64,000 bases of DNA from Lysobacter sp. (GTDB taxonomy: Bacteria; Pseudomonadota; Gammaproteobacteria; Xanthomonadales; Xanthomonadaceae), in the NCBI GenBank assembly GCA_013141175.1, contig JABFRN010000001.1, forward strand, positions 124,001 to 188,000, in the 5' to 3' direction. The notes under the pieces are model-generated. The model worked only from the letters and a program-made list of their open reading frames with translations, had not been told where the DNA came from and made no database searches. Of this stretch, positions 26,326 to 37,756 are shown piece after piece (position 1 is the stretch's first letter; each line of letters opens with the position of its first letter). The position numbers and the translations under genes were made by a program.

Positions 26326-26961
26326 GCTTTGGCCCGGCACGGAAACGATTGGCCCGGCGCTTGAGGGCCGAAATGGCCGCTGCCGGCGGCGGAAGACGTA
26401 CGAAAGCACGAGATCCCCCTCTCGTTTCCACTGTCTGCGGGCACTTGGTTCCTGCCCCGTGGAGGCACTTGTCACAGACGGTGCGTGAGGATAGCCTCAG
26501 TTCAGGTTTGCAAGAGGCTGTGCGGCAGCACAGGGGCGGCTGCTGGCGTATTCCCATATGCCGCAGTGATCGCAGCCGCTTTCACGGCCGTTTTCAATGC
26601 AATCGCGTACAGGGAGATTGAATTTCGATGCTTTCGAGTCATTCCGAAGCCTTCGGGGGGGCGTTCGCCTCCACAGGGTTCTCAAGCCGGGCCTGCAGCG
26701 CGCGGACGACAAATACGCCACACAGATCGTGGCAGCCCATTTCAACCGCTCGCAGGCGCCGCGCCGCGCTCGCAGCCATCCGATGAGTCCTCGGGTCGCC
26801 GGCGCTCGCCGACACCCCTCCATCCTGTCCCGCAGTCGGAAGTCATCACCACAGGGGGACGGTTCCAACGCCGTCGGTACATCGTCGGCTTATCCAGTAG
26901 GTCCGCTTCAACGACGTCTGCCCGATTTGTGCAGGCACCATGCATGAAGGAGCTGTGCAAC
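26326..26961 (+). other. Long non-coding gap before the subtilase gene
   Basis: About 636 bases between the rplU promoter and the protease start. Open frames cross it, including one in frame with the protease, but their sequence looks non-coding (Arg/Cys/Ser-rich, no recognisable domain), and the protease has its own signal peptide and ribosome-binding site. A TTGTCA at 26469 has no good partner -10. I see no RNA gene or repeat. It presumably holds the regulatory region of the protease. Confidence 0.4.
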
Positions 26962-28998
26962 ATGATTCGACCCCAAAAACACAATGCCCTGAAACTCACC
27001 GCACTCGCCATTGCCGCAGCCGCTATCGTCGCCCCCGTGGCGTGGTCGGGTAGCCGGGTGCCGATCGTCGACAAGACGTCGGTAGCCACCCGCGCGGCCT
27101 CTCAGGAAGAGTTGTCCGACCGCTTCATCGTCACCTATGCCGGCAATACGCGTTCCACTGCAGCGACCCGTCAGGCGACGTTCGCCAATGCTTCGACGGC
27201 CCTCGGCTACAACGTGCGCGGTGCCCGCGTCCTGTCCACAGGCGCGCAGCTCATCCGTACCAGCACCAAGCTCGACCTCGCCGCCTCCAAGCAGCTGATG
27301 ATCGAGATCATGAAAGACCCGAACGTGATTGCGGTCGAGGCGGACGTCCGGGTGAAGCGTCTGTTCGTGCCGAACGACACGCTGTACGCACAACAGTGGC
27401 ACTACAAGAACGGCGCTGGCGGCATCAATGCCGAGCCGGCATGGGACATCACCAAGGGCGCCGGCACCGTGGTCGCCGTGCTCGACACCGGCATCACCCC
27501 GCACACCGAGTTCGCGGGCCAGCTGGTCCCGGGTTACGACTTCATCGCTGATATCCCGACCGCTGCCGACGGCGATGGTCGCGACGCCGACCCGAACGAT
27601 CCGGGCGATTACGACTACTACTACGACAGCAGCTGGCACGGCACCCATGTCGCCGGCACCATCGGCGCCAAGACCGACAACGGCGCCGGTACGGCTGGCG
27701 TAGCACCCGATGCCAAGATCCTGCCCGTGCGCGTGCTCGGCGTGGGCGGCGGTTATACCTCCGACATCCTCGACGCGATCACCTGGTCTTCGGGCGGCAC
27801 TGTCGCTGGCGTGCCCGCCAATGCCAATCCGGCCGAAGTGATCAATCTCAGCCTCGGCGGCGGCGGCGCTTGCAGCACGGCATGGCAGACGGCCATCGAC
27901 GCAGCAGTCGCCCGCGGTACGACGATCGTCGTTGCTGCCGGCAACTCCGGTGGCGATGCCCAGAACCTGACGCCCGCGAGCTGCAACAACGTGATCGCGG
28001 TTTCGGCGGTCGGCCCGACCGGCACCAAGGCTTCGTATTCGAGCTACGGCCCCGTTGTCGATGTCGCCGCACCCGGTGGCAGCGGCTTCAACCCCGCGGC
28101 AGACAATATCCTGTCGACCTACAACCTCGGTCTCACCACCCAGGGCGCTGAAGGCTACGCTTGGAATGCCGGCACCTCGATGGCGGCTCCGCACGTTGCC
28201 GGTATCGTGGCGCTGATCCAGTCGGCCTCGGCAACGCCGAAGACCCCGGCGCAGGTGAAGAAGATCCTCGAGAACACCGCCTATGCCAATGGTGGATTCC
28301 CGGGTGGTTGCAGCTACGCCGTGCCCTGCGGTACCGGTATCGTCGATGCCCATGCCGCCGTGCTGGTCGCCAACGGCACCAACCCGCTGCCGGCCGATCC
28401 GCCGCCTGCACCGCCGCCGCCGCCGGCCATCGAGCTGCAGAATGGCGTCGCCGTTACCGGTATCAGCGTCGCTTCTGGCGCATGGGTCCGCTATCAGCTG
28501 GAAGTGCCGAACGGCGCCAGCCATCTGCTGCTGGCCACGTACGGCGGCACGGGCGATGGCGACATGTACGTCCGTCGCGCCTCCGAGCCGACCACCAGCC
28601 TGTACGACTGCCGTCCGTTCCGCTTCGGCAACGACGAAACCTGCTTCTTCCCGGCGCCGCAGAGCGGCACCTGGTACGTGTACATCCGTGGCTTCAGCGC
28701 TGCAGCGGGCATCTCGCTGTACCCCAGCTTTGTCGACGCGAACTACCCGTACAAGCAGGCCGCCACGGCCGAACAACTGGCCAATCACCGGACCAAAGTG
28801 ACGCTCACCTGGCAGCACGGCAAGAAGCAGGTGGACATCTACCGCAATGGCCTGATCTACAACAGCCGTCGCAACGCCTACACCTTCACCGACAACTTCC
28901 GGATCGTCGGCACCGGCACCATGACGTACAAGATCTGCAACCAGGGCACCGCCGAGTGCTCGAACGACGTCTCGGTCACCTACACGTCGGCCAAGTAA
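26962..28998 (+). CDS. Secreted subtilisin-like serine protease (S8) with C-terminal PPC-like domain
   Basis: A 678-residue preproprotein. The signal peptide (ALKLTALAIAAAAIVAPVAW) is followed by an inhibitor-I9-like propeptide (about 45-130) and the catalytic domain with Asp175 (VAVLDTGI), His226 (WHGTHVAGT) and Ser406 (AGTSMAAPHVAG). The oxyanion Asn is in VVAAGNSGG. After a Pro-rich linker (ADPPPAPPPPPAIE) comes a pre-peptidase C-terminal domain (YGGTGDGDMYVR, GTWYVYIRGF), and then a fibronectin-like tail of about 90 residues. Family members are exported extracellular proteases whose PPC domain is often trimmed. I chose ATG 26962 because AAGGAG lies nine bases before it; an in-frame ATG 18 bases upstream is the alternative. 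Confidence 0.93.
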   Translation: MIRPQKHNALKLTALAIAAAAIVAPVAWSGSRVPIVDKTSVATRAASQEELSDRFIVTYAGNTRSTAATRQATFANASTALGYNVRGARVLSTGAQLIRTSTKLDLAASKQLMIEIMKDPNVIAVEADVRVKRLFVPNDTLYAQQWHYKNGAGGINAEPAWDITKGAGTVVAVLDTGITPHTEFAGQLVPGYDFIADIPTAADGDGRDADPNDPGDYDYYYDSSWHGTHVAGTIGAKTDNGAGTAGVAPDAKILPVRVLGVGGGYTSDILDAITWSSGGTVAGVPANANPAEVINLSLGGGGACSTAWQTAIDAAVARGTTIVVAAGNSGGDAQNLTPASCNNVIAVSAVGPTGTKASYSSYGPVVDVAAPGGSGFNPAADNILSTYNLGLTTQGAEGYAWNAGTSMAAPHVAGIVALIQSASATPKTPAQVKKILENTAYANGGFPGGCSYAVPCGTGIVDAHAAVLVANGTNPLPADPPPAPPPPPAIELQNGVAVTGISVASGAWVRYQLEVPNGASHLLLATYGGTGDGDMYVRRASEPTTSLYDCRPFRFGNDETCFFPAPQSGTWYVYIRGFSAAAGISLYPSFVDANYPYKQAATAEQLANHRTKVTLTWQHGKKQVDIYRNGLIYNSRRNAYTFTDNFRIVGTGTMTYKICNQGTAECSNDVSVTYTSAK

Positions 28999-29031
28999 GC
29001 GCTACAGGCAAGACCTGCGACACCGCAACAC

Positions 29032-29062
29032 CCTCCCCCTGCCGCGCGCAGGGGGAGGTTTC
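29032..29062 (+). terminator. Terminator of the subtilase gene
   Basis: CCTCCCCCTG and CAGGGGGAGG form a perfect 10-bp stem with a 7-base loop, followed by TTTCC. It lies about 35 bases beyond the stop codon. Confidence 0.75.
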
Positions 29063-29112
29063 CGGCAACCGGCCGGACAATCCCCTCATTCATTTTTCCT
29101 CGCGAGAATCCG

Positions 29113-29988
29113 ATGGCAGATTCGTTCTTTTCCCGTTCCGGTCATATCCGCAGCTTGCTGCTGATCCTGCTCGCGACGGTTGCCATCGCTGCCTGCGACC
29201 GCGCACCAGCGCCGGCCCCCAAAGCGCCGACCATCGAACGCGAACCCTTCGATGCGATGCTGAGCGTGGTCGACAACAGCAGCCGGATCCGTTTCGACGG
29301 CACCGTCGACAACGCCGCGACGAAAACCAAGATCGAACAGGCGTTGCTCGCTGCCTACGGCCCCAACCGCGCGGGCGGCGACATCCTGATGGACAACGTG
29401 GCACGCCCGGCACCATGGCTGCCGGGGCTTGCGGAATTCATGAAAGCCTTCTCGACGGTCACCAGCGCCGCCGTGAGCTTCGAAGGCGATACCGTCGTGC
29501 TCAGCGGCAATCCCAGCCTCGACCAGCGTCGCGCGCTCCGCGCAGCGGCCGAACAGGCATTCCCCGGCGCGCGTCTGCAGGGACTGTTCGAACTGCCGGC
29601 GGACCCCGCCGCGATGCCGGCGAAGCTCTCGCCTGAAGCTCTGGCCAAGAGCCTGAACCAGATGCCCGTGCAATTCAAACCCGGCAGCGGGGAGGTCAGC
29701 AACGACAGTCTTGCCCTGGTCGTCCAGGCCGCCGATGCCATCCGCAGCGCGCCTGCGGGAACACGGCTACTGATCGTCGGCCCCGTGGTCGCAACGGCCG
29801 ATACCGGCAACGACATGTTCCTGTCCAAGCAGCGCGCAGAAGCATTGAAGGTGCAGCTGATCCTGAACGGCATCAGCCCGGCGGTCATCGACACCCGAGG
29901 CTGGGGGCAAAACACCGACGGCACGCCGGTGGAGGGCGCCGTTCTGCCACCGGAAGGCGCAGCGATGAGATTCGAACTGGTGAGATGA
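29113..29988 (+). CDS. OmpA-family lipoprotein with BON-like domains
   Basis: The 291-residue protein has a lipoprotein signal peptide ending in ATVAIAAC (lipobox Cys about residue 35). Next come a Pro/Ala linker, two regions resembling BON repeats (SSRIRFDGTVDN... and AAVSFEGDTVVLSGN...) and a C-terminal OmpA-like domain. The latter has the QFKPGSGEVSNDSLALV start and an LSKQRAEALKVQLILNGI stretch that matches the peptidoglycan-binding xxRAxxVxxxLxxxG pattern. It would be a lipid-anchored envelope protein contacting peptidoglycan. The layout recalls ArfA/OmpATb-type proteins. No partner genes lie beside it. Confidence 0.8.
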   Translation: MADSFFSRSGHIRSLLLILLATVAIAACDRAPAPAPKAPTIEREPFDAMLSVVDNSSRIRFDGTVDNAATKTKIEQALLAAYGPNRAGGDILMDNVARPAPWLPGLAEFMKAFSTVTSAAVSFEGDTVVLSGNPSLDQRRALRAAAEQAFPGARLQGLFELPADPAAMPAKLSPEALAKSLNQMPVQFKPGSGEVSNDSLALVVQAADAIRSAPAGTRLLIVGPVVATADTGNDMFLSKQRAEALKVQLILNGISPAVIDTRGWGQNTDGTPVEGAVLPPEGAAMRFELVR

Positions 29989-30148
29989 TCGGATCTTGAA
30001 CGGTTCGGCCATGCAGGCGGAACCGCATCTTCCGTGGATTTGCTCTGGCCGGGGCGGCTGGTTACGCTTGCGGATTGCCCACGCGTCGCCCGTTACCACT
30101 TCCGGGAGCGCATCGGCATCCCCTTAAGCCAGGACCTCTCCCCGCACC

Positions 30149-33189
<3,041 letters not shown>

Positions 33190-33193
<4 letters not shown>

Positions 33194-33657
33194 GCCAGCG
33201 TTCCCAAACCGACGCCGATCGGAACGGGGAGTCGCCCACGATCCTGTTCCGCATGCCGCTCGATCTGCGCTGGCGCGATCTCGACGCGTTCAATCACGTC
33301 AACAACGCCAATTTCATGACCTATGTGGAAGAGGCGCGGATCCGCTGGTTCGAAAGCACGGGCAGCGACTGGCTGTCCAACGGTCGCATCCCGCTGCTGG
33401 CTTCGGTACAGATGAACTACCGGCTGCCGATCCCCTATCCGGCGCGCGTGTTCGTCGAACTGTTGACCGAACGCATCGGCAACTCCAGCCTCACGCTCGG
33501 CCACCGCATCATCGGCGAAGACGATCGCCTGTACGCCGATGGCCACTCCGTGCTGGTCTGGATCGAGCTGGCCAACGGTCGCCCGGTGCCATTGCCGGAT
33601 GCGGTACGCGCGGCGGCATGCGTCAAGGAAAAACGAACGCCGCGTGAAACACCCTGA
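33190..33657 (+). CDS. Acyl-CoA thioesterase, hotdog fold (YbgC/FcbC type)
   Basis: The 155-residue protein has the 4-hydroxybenzoyl-CoA thioesterase signature [23 protein letters not shown], split here as [15 protein letters not shown] and MTYVEEAR. The aspartate in the first part is the likely catalytic residue. The hotdog core continues with [17 protein letters not shown]. Such enzymes hydrolyse short- or medium-chain acyl-CoAs. It overlaps the uvrA stop codon (ATGA), so it is translated from the uvrA transcript, although no functional link is evident. Confidence 0.88.
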
Positions 33658-33690
33658 CGCGGTGCGCTTGTACGATGGAACGGCGAGGGC

Positions 33691-34098
33691 TCAGTCTCCC
33701 GGATCGAATCCGTCCAGCGCCACCTTGATGGTCGCAACCCGACCACGATCGAGATCCACTTCGCATGCGTAGCGTCGATCGCTGACGTCATCGCTGCCGA
33801 CGGCGCTGGAAACCTGCAATGCGCAATGCGCCTGTCGATAGGCGCGATAAGCGACGCGATCCTGCTCGAACAATGCCAGGGACCGGCGAACAACCGCGGG
33901 ACCCTGCTCCCAGAGCGTGATCCGCGAGCGGAGCTGCCCCTCGATGCGTTCGACTTCGCCTCTGCTCTTGATCGCGTGCGTTTCCAGGCATGCGCGCTGT
34001 CCGGGATCCGTTTCATCGCCTGCGCAATCGCCTGCCGCAAAGGAAACCTGTGCCTGCGCGCACGAGAACAACGCAGCAAAGACCACGAACGCACGCAT
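33691..34098 (-). CDS. Secreted LprI/DUF1311-like Cys-rich protein
   Basis: The 135-residue protein has a signal peptide (MRAFVVFAALFSCAQAQVSFA) and a mature domain with paired Cys residues (DCAGDETDPGQRACLE... HCALQ... RYACEV) and an EQDRVAYRAYRQAHC helix. The pattern resembles the DUF1311/LprI family, whose mycobacterial member inhibits lysozyme, but the match is loose. It begins two bases after the PCuAC stop codon, so the two are translationally coupled and probably share a periplasmic role. Confidence 0.7.
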   Translation of the reverse strand: MRAFVVFAALFSCAQAQVSFAAGDCAGDETDPGQRACLETHAIKSRGEVERIEGQLRSRITLWEQGPAVVRRSLALFEQDRVAYRAYRQAHCALQVSSAVGSDDVSDRRYACEVDLDRGRVATIKVALDGFDPGD

Positions 34099-34099
34099 C

Positions 34100-34561
34100 T
34101 CAAAGTTCCGGCTTGCGCACCTCGAACTCGCCAAGCAGCGTGCCGCCGCCGGCCAATTCGAACTCGACCACGATCCTGCTGCCCGCCTTGAGCGCCGCAC
34201 CCGGACGCATCAGCATCAGGTGCATGCCACCCGGCCGGAGGATTGCGGCCCCATCCGGTGCGACGCGCAGGGATGGCACCGGGCGCATTTTGCTGACGCC
34301 GTCGACGACCCGGGTTTCGTGCAGCTCGACGCTTGCGAATGAAGGGCTGCGCGCGGACAGGATCGTCGCCGGCGTCGAGCAGTGATTCACGATCCGGCCG
34401 AAGCCGGCCATCGTCGGCATCGATTTCATCGACATGCCGCTGGGCGGCATCCGGACCCATCCCTCGCGCACCTGCGGACGACAGTCGCGCGCGGCGACCG
34501 GCGCCGACAGGACCATGGCGAAAACGACAGCAGCAGCGAGGCGGTAGGCAAATGCGTTCAT
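34100..34561 (-). CDS. Periplasmic copper chaperone PCu(A)C
   Basis: The 153-residue protein has a signal peptide (residues 1-24) and the PCuAC copper site: His81, Met92, His114 and Met116, in ELHETRVVDGVSKMRPV and GGMHLMLM. In the family it carries Cu(I) to the CuA centre of cytochrome c oxidase. The N-terminal part has an unusual Met-rich loop (MPPSGMSMKSMPTMAGF) that could add copper binding. A Sco partner is not adjacent; an LprI-like gene follows two bases later. Confidence 0.88.
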   Translation of the reverse strand: MNAFAYRLAAAVVFAMVLSAPVAARDCRPQVREGWVRMPPSGMSMKSMPTMAGFGRIVNHCSTPATILSARSPSFASVELHETRVVDGVSKMRPVPSLRVAPDGAAILRPGGMHLMLMRPGAALKAGSRIVVEFELAGGGTLLGEFEVRKPEL

Positions 34562-34601
34562 GCGCCTATGATAAAGCCTCCCGACCGAATCTCTGGACGC
34601 G

Positions 34602-35408
34602 ATGACCGCAATGACCGACACAACCGCAACCCGGCCCGCCCTGGTACAGATCGAGGACTTCGGTGCGATCCGCTGTCTGCGCCTGGCGCGGCCACCGGTC
34701 AACGCCCTCGACCCGGACTTGTGCCGCGCACTGATCGCCGCGCTGGAGAGCGCCTACCACGACGGTGTACGGGGCGTGGTCCTGGCCGGCAGTCCGAAGA
34801 TCTTCTCCGCCGGACTCGATGTGCCTTACCTGCTGTCGCTGGGCGACGACCGCCGTGCGGTGCTGGAATGCTGGCAGGCTTTTTTCGGCGTCGCGCGCCT
34901 GCTCGCGGAATCCCGCATACCGGTGGTCGCCGCGCTCACCGGACACTCGCCGGCCGGCGGCTGCGTGCTGGCGTTGTGCTGCGATTACCGGGTCATGGCG
35001 CGCAGCGCCGATCCGGCGCGTCCGTTCGCGCTGGGACTGAACGAAACCCAGGTCGGCCTGGTGGTGCCGGAAGGCATCCAGCGCCTGATGCGTCGCGTGG
35101 TCGGCGAGTATCGTGCGGAGCGCCTGCTGATCGCAGGCGAGATGGTGCCGGCCGAACGCGCACTGGAGATCGGTCTGGTCGACGAACTGGTCGATGTCGA
35201 TCACGTCGTACCGCGTGCGTTGGCGTGGCTGGAAGCGCTGCTCAAGCTGCCGCATCAGCCCATGCTGCAGACGCGCGCCATCGCCCGAGCGGCGGTGGTG
35301 GAAGCGCTGTCGCCGGAGACCATCGATCTGGAGCGCTTCGTGCAGCAGTGGTGGGAGCCGGAAACGCAGGCGGCGCTCAATGCGCTCGTGGCGAGGCTGA
35401 AGAAGTGA
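34602..35408 (+). CDS. Enoyl-CoA hydratase/isomerase family protein
   Basis: A 268-residue crotonase-fold protein. The oxyanion-hole segments are visible as FSAGLDVPYL and LTGHSPAGGCVLALCCDYR. The first catalytic Glu position (normally GGGxELA) is replaced by GGCVLAL, and the second appears as LNETQVGLVVPEGI. The pattern is closer to the Delta3,Delta2-enoyl-CoA isomerase (ECI) branch than to a hydratase, so isomerase activity is more likely. No other beta-oxidation genes are beside it. ATG 34602 and 34611 are both possible starts. Confidence 0.85.
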   Translation: MTAMTDTTATRPALVQIEDFGAIRCLRLARPPVNALDPDLCRALIAALESAYHDGVRGVVLAGSPKIFSAGLDVPYLLSLGDDRRAVLECWQAFFGVARLLAESRIPVVAALTGHSPAGGCVLALCCDYRVMARSADPARPFALGLNETQVGLVVPEGIQRLMRRVVGEYRAERLLIAGEMVPAERALEIGLVDELVDVDHVVPRALAWLEALLKLPHQPMLQTRAIARAAVVEALSPETIDLERFVQQWWEPETQAALNALVARLKK

Positions 35409-35455
35409 GTCCGCAAAAGTAGCGCGTTGAAACAGCGCGGTGCGGGTGCGCGAGT

Positions 35456-35935
35456 TCAGCGCACCCGCACACCGTTCGCGTCGATCACCACTTCGCCATC
35501 CTCTTTGGCGAACGGCTTGTCGCAGGATGGCAGGATGTCCAGAACGACTTCCGAAGGCCTGCACAGGCGAACGCCGACCGGTGTGATCACGAACGGACGG
35601 TTGATCAGGATCGGGTGGGCAAGCATCGCATCGAGCAACTCGTCGTCCGCCAACGTCGGAACGTCGAGGCCGAGTTCGAGGTAAGGCGTGCCTTTCTCGC
35701 GGATCGCCTCCCTCACGGTCAAACCGGCGGCAGCGATGGTTTCGGCCAACACCTGTTTCGATGGCGGCGTGTCCACATAATCGACCACCTTCGGTTCGAT
35801 GCCGACATGCCGGATCAATGCGAGCGCATTCCGCGACGTACCGCAGGCAGGGTTGTGCCAGATGTCGACCGGCATCAGTGCGTTGGGCATGCTGTCGAGC
35901 AAACGATCATCGATGCGGCTGTCGTCGACTTGCAT
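35456..35935 (-). CDS. arsC: Glutaredoxin-dependent arsenate reductase ArsC
   Basis: The 159-residue protein has the ArsC active-site HNPACGTSRN with catalytic Cys31. It also carries the arginine-containing INRPFVITPVGVRLCRPSE region that holds the arsenate oxyanion. By family it reduces arsenate to arsenite with glutathione and glutaredoxin. Compared with E. coli ArsC it has about 20 extra N-terminal residues. GGGAGA lies five bases before ATG 35935, which supports that long start. It is not in an ars operon; the only ArsR-type regulator in the window is 11.5 kb away. Confidence 0.9.
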   Translation of the reverse strand: MQVDDSRIDDRLLDSMPNALMPVDIWHNPACGTSRNALALIRHVGIEPKVVDYVDTPPSKQVLAETIAAAGLTVREAIREKGTPYLELGLDVPTLADDELLDAMLAHPILINRPFVITPVGVRLCRPSEVVLDILPSCDKPFAKEDGEVVIDANGVRVR

Positions 35936-35959
35936 TTCGATCTCCCTGCTTCTTTGGAT

Positions 35960-36820
35960 TCAATCGCTGGTCGCGACGGGCCGCGACGGATCTTCGATCC
36001 AGCCGCTCCACGAACCGGTGAACAGGCGCGCGCCGGGCAAGCCGGCATGCGTCATCGCCAGGAGATGATGGCAAGCGGTCACGCCGGAACCGCACATCGC
36101 GATGAGCCGCTGCGGATCGCGTCCGTCGAGGAGTTCGACGAATTCCTGCGCGAGCTGCGCGGCCGATTTGAAGCGGCCTTCGCTGAGGTTGGACGCATAC
36201 GGGCGATTGTTCGCGCCCGGCACATGACCAGCGACGGGATCGATGGGCTCGACTTCGCCGCGAAATCGTTCCGGAGCCCGCGCATCGAGCAGCAGATCGC
36301 CGGCCGCAAGGCGCTGCGCAATCACTTCCGCACCGAGCAGGCGATCCTGATCGAACGCGCTGCGGTAGTGCGTCGGGGAGATCGCGGGCGTTGCCCGATC
36401 GGCGGGTAAACCCAGCGCGGACCAGCGTGCCCATCCGCCGTCGAGCACCGCGACATCGCGATGCCCCAGCACTTGCAGCAACCACCACAACCGCGCCGCG
36501 AACGCGCCGTCGCCGGCATCGTAGGCAACGACCTGCGTCGCGGGCGTCACGCCACAGCGACCCAGCCAATCGCAGAACGCATCGACATCGGGCCACGGGT
36601 GTCGACCGGCACCGGCACGATGCGGGCCGGACAGATCGCGATCGAGATGCGCGTACTGCGCCCCGGGCAGATGCGACTCGCGCCAGGCGGCTTCGCCTGC
36701 CGCAGTGTCGATCAGCGCGAACCGGCAGTCGAAGATCCTCAGATCGTCGGAACCGGGACGCCCAGCCAGCGACTCGGCATCGACCAGCGTCGTCCAGCGG
36801 TTCCGGCTCGTATCGTTCAT
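35960..36820 (-). CDS. 3-mercaptopyruvate/thiosulfate sulfurtransferase (tandem rhodanese)
   Basis: The 286-residue protein has two rhodanese domains. The C-terminal active-site loop is CGSGVTA with Cys243, the form seen in 3-mercaptopyruvate sulfurtransferases. The inter-domain region has VAVLDGGWARWSALG, and the N-terminal domain has DCRFALIDTAAGEAAW and YDAGDGAFAAR. It transfers sulfane sulfur to cyanide or thiols. It overlaps the nudix gene upstream (ATGA) and precedes arsC by 24 bases, forming a likely DUF1289-nudix-sulfurtransferase-arsC unit. Confidence 0.9.
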   Translation of the reverse strand: MNDTSRNRWTTLVDAESLAGRPGSDDLRIFDCRFALIDTAAGEAAWRESHLPGAQYAHLDRDLSGPHRAGAGRHPWPDVDAFCDWLGRCGVTPATQVVAYDAGDGAFAARLWWLLQVLGHRDVAVLDGGWARWSALGLPADRATPAISPTHYRSAFDQDRLLGAEVIAQRLAAGDLLLDARAPERFRGEVEPIDPVAGHVPGANNRPYASNLSEGRFKSAAQLAQEFVELLDGRDPQRLIAMCGSGVTACHHLLAMTHAGLPGARLFTGSWSGWIEDPSRPVATSD

Positions 36821-37443
36821 GGGTTCCCTGCCTGCGCCAGCCGTTCGCGGAGATTGAACAATATGGAGGCGGTCACGCCCCAGATCCGCTGATGCGGGGC
36901 CTGCGGTGGCCGGCGGAATTGCAACACGTGACGCGCGCGACCGCGGTATTCGATCGCGACCTGCTCCAGATTGTCCGGATGCATCAGAAAATCGAGGTCG
37001 ACTTCGAATACTTCCGCCACTTCGCCCGGATCGGGCGTGGCCACGAAATCCGGATCGATCCGTGCGACCACCGGCAACACCCGGAAACCGGTGATGGTGA
37101 TCAGCGGATCGAGAAAACCCAGCGGCGTCGCGAGCGCGTAATCCAGACCGATTTCCTCGTGCGCTTCGCGCAGCGCGGCGGTGATGACATCGCGGTCTTC
37201 GGCTTCGATCCTGCCGCCCGGGAAACTCACCTGGCCGGCATGATGACGCAGACTGTCGGTGCGTCGGGTCAACAACACCCGCAATCCGTTGTCGCGCGGA
37301 ACCAGACCGACCAGCACCGCAGCCTCGACGGCAGGCGCATCGCCGAGCAGATCGGCCAATTCCTCGAAATTCCAAGGGGCGGCGCACGGCATCGCAGCGA
37401 GCGGATGCAGTGCATGGGAGAGCGCGGGGAGTCTCTCCATCAT
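36817..37443 (-). CDS. NUDIX hydrolase, CoA pyrophosphatase-like (NudL)
   Basis: The 208-residue protein has a full nudix box, starting GGRIEAEDRDVITAAL and ending REAHEEIGL, preceded by the UPF0035-like LLTRRTDSLRHHAGQVSFP segment. That second motif marks the CoA pyrophosphatase subgroup, which cleaves CoA to phosphopantetheine and 3',5'-ADP. Two adjacent ATGs (37443 and 37440) are possible; the first overlaps the DUF1289 stop codon as ATGA. It also overlaps the sulfurtransferase by four bases. Confidence 0.88.
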   Translation of the reverse strand: MMERLPALSHALHPLAAMPCAAPWNFEELADLLGDAPAVEAAVLVGLVPRDNGLRVLLTRRTDSLRHHAGQVSFPGGRIEAEDRDVITAALREAHEEIGLDYALATPLGFLDPLITITGFRVLPVVARIDPDFVATPDPGEVAEVFEVDLDFLMHPDNLEQVAIEYRGRARHVLQFRRPPQAPHQRIWGVTASILFNLRERLAQAGNP

Positions 37444-37652
37444 GCGGATGCGTCCTGCAGCGGCAGGCCGGCAGCCAAGCGCGCCTCGCGGGCGGGCAGC
37501 ACGACATCCATCATGTACAACCGCTCTGTTTTCGACATGGACAGCCAGTCCGCGATTTCGTCGCCGGTTCGGAAACAGCCGTCGCAAAAACCGGCGGGAT
37601 CGAGCGTGCAGACGCCGATACAGGGAGTGAGAACGGGCTGGACAGTGGTCAT
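37440..37652 (-). CDS. DUF1289 small Cys-rich protein
   Basis: The 70-residue protein carries TPCIGVCTLDPAGFCDGCFR, with four Cys in the C-x3-C-x7-C-x2-C spacing of DUF1289, followed by TGDEIADWLSMS. The cysteines probably bind zinc or an Fe-S cluster. The function is unknown. It heads the tightly overlapping unit with the nudix and sulfurtransferase genes. Confidence 0.88.
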   Translation of the reverse strand: MTTVQPVLTPCIGVCTLDPAGFCDGCFRTGDEIADWLSMSKTERLYMMDVVLPAREARLAAGLPLQDASA

Positions 37653-37663
37653 GCGTGTAGGGC

Positions 37664-37696
37664 TGAAAACATCACGCCGGCAGTAGGCCGGCGTGA
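37664..37696 (-). terminator. Terminator of the FKBP gene
   Basis: TCACGCCGGC and GCCGGCGTGA form a perfect 10-bp stem with a 5-base loop, followed on the minus strand by TGTTTTC. It lies about 60 bases past the FKBP stop codon and just ahead of DUF1289. Confidence 0.75.
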
Positions 37697-37756
37697 GGAT
37701 GGATCGTCCGTACGAAAGTGCCCTGCATGAGGATCCGATAGCGGATCCCCGCAGAA

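Noticed and set aside
26485..26961. N-terminal extension of the subtilase to an upstream ATG
   Set aside because: The extension lacks homology or a signal peptide, while ATG 26962 has AAGGAG at good spacing followed by a normal signal peptide.
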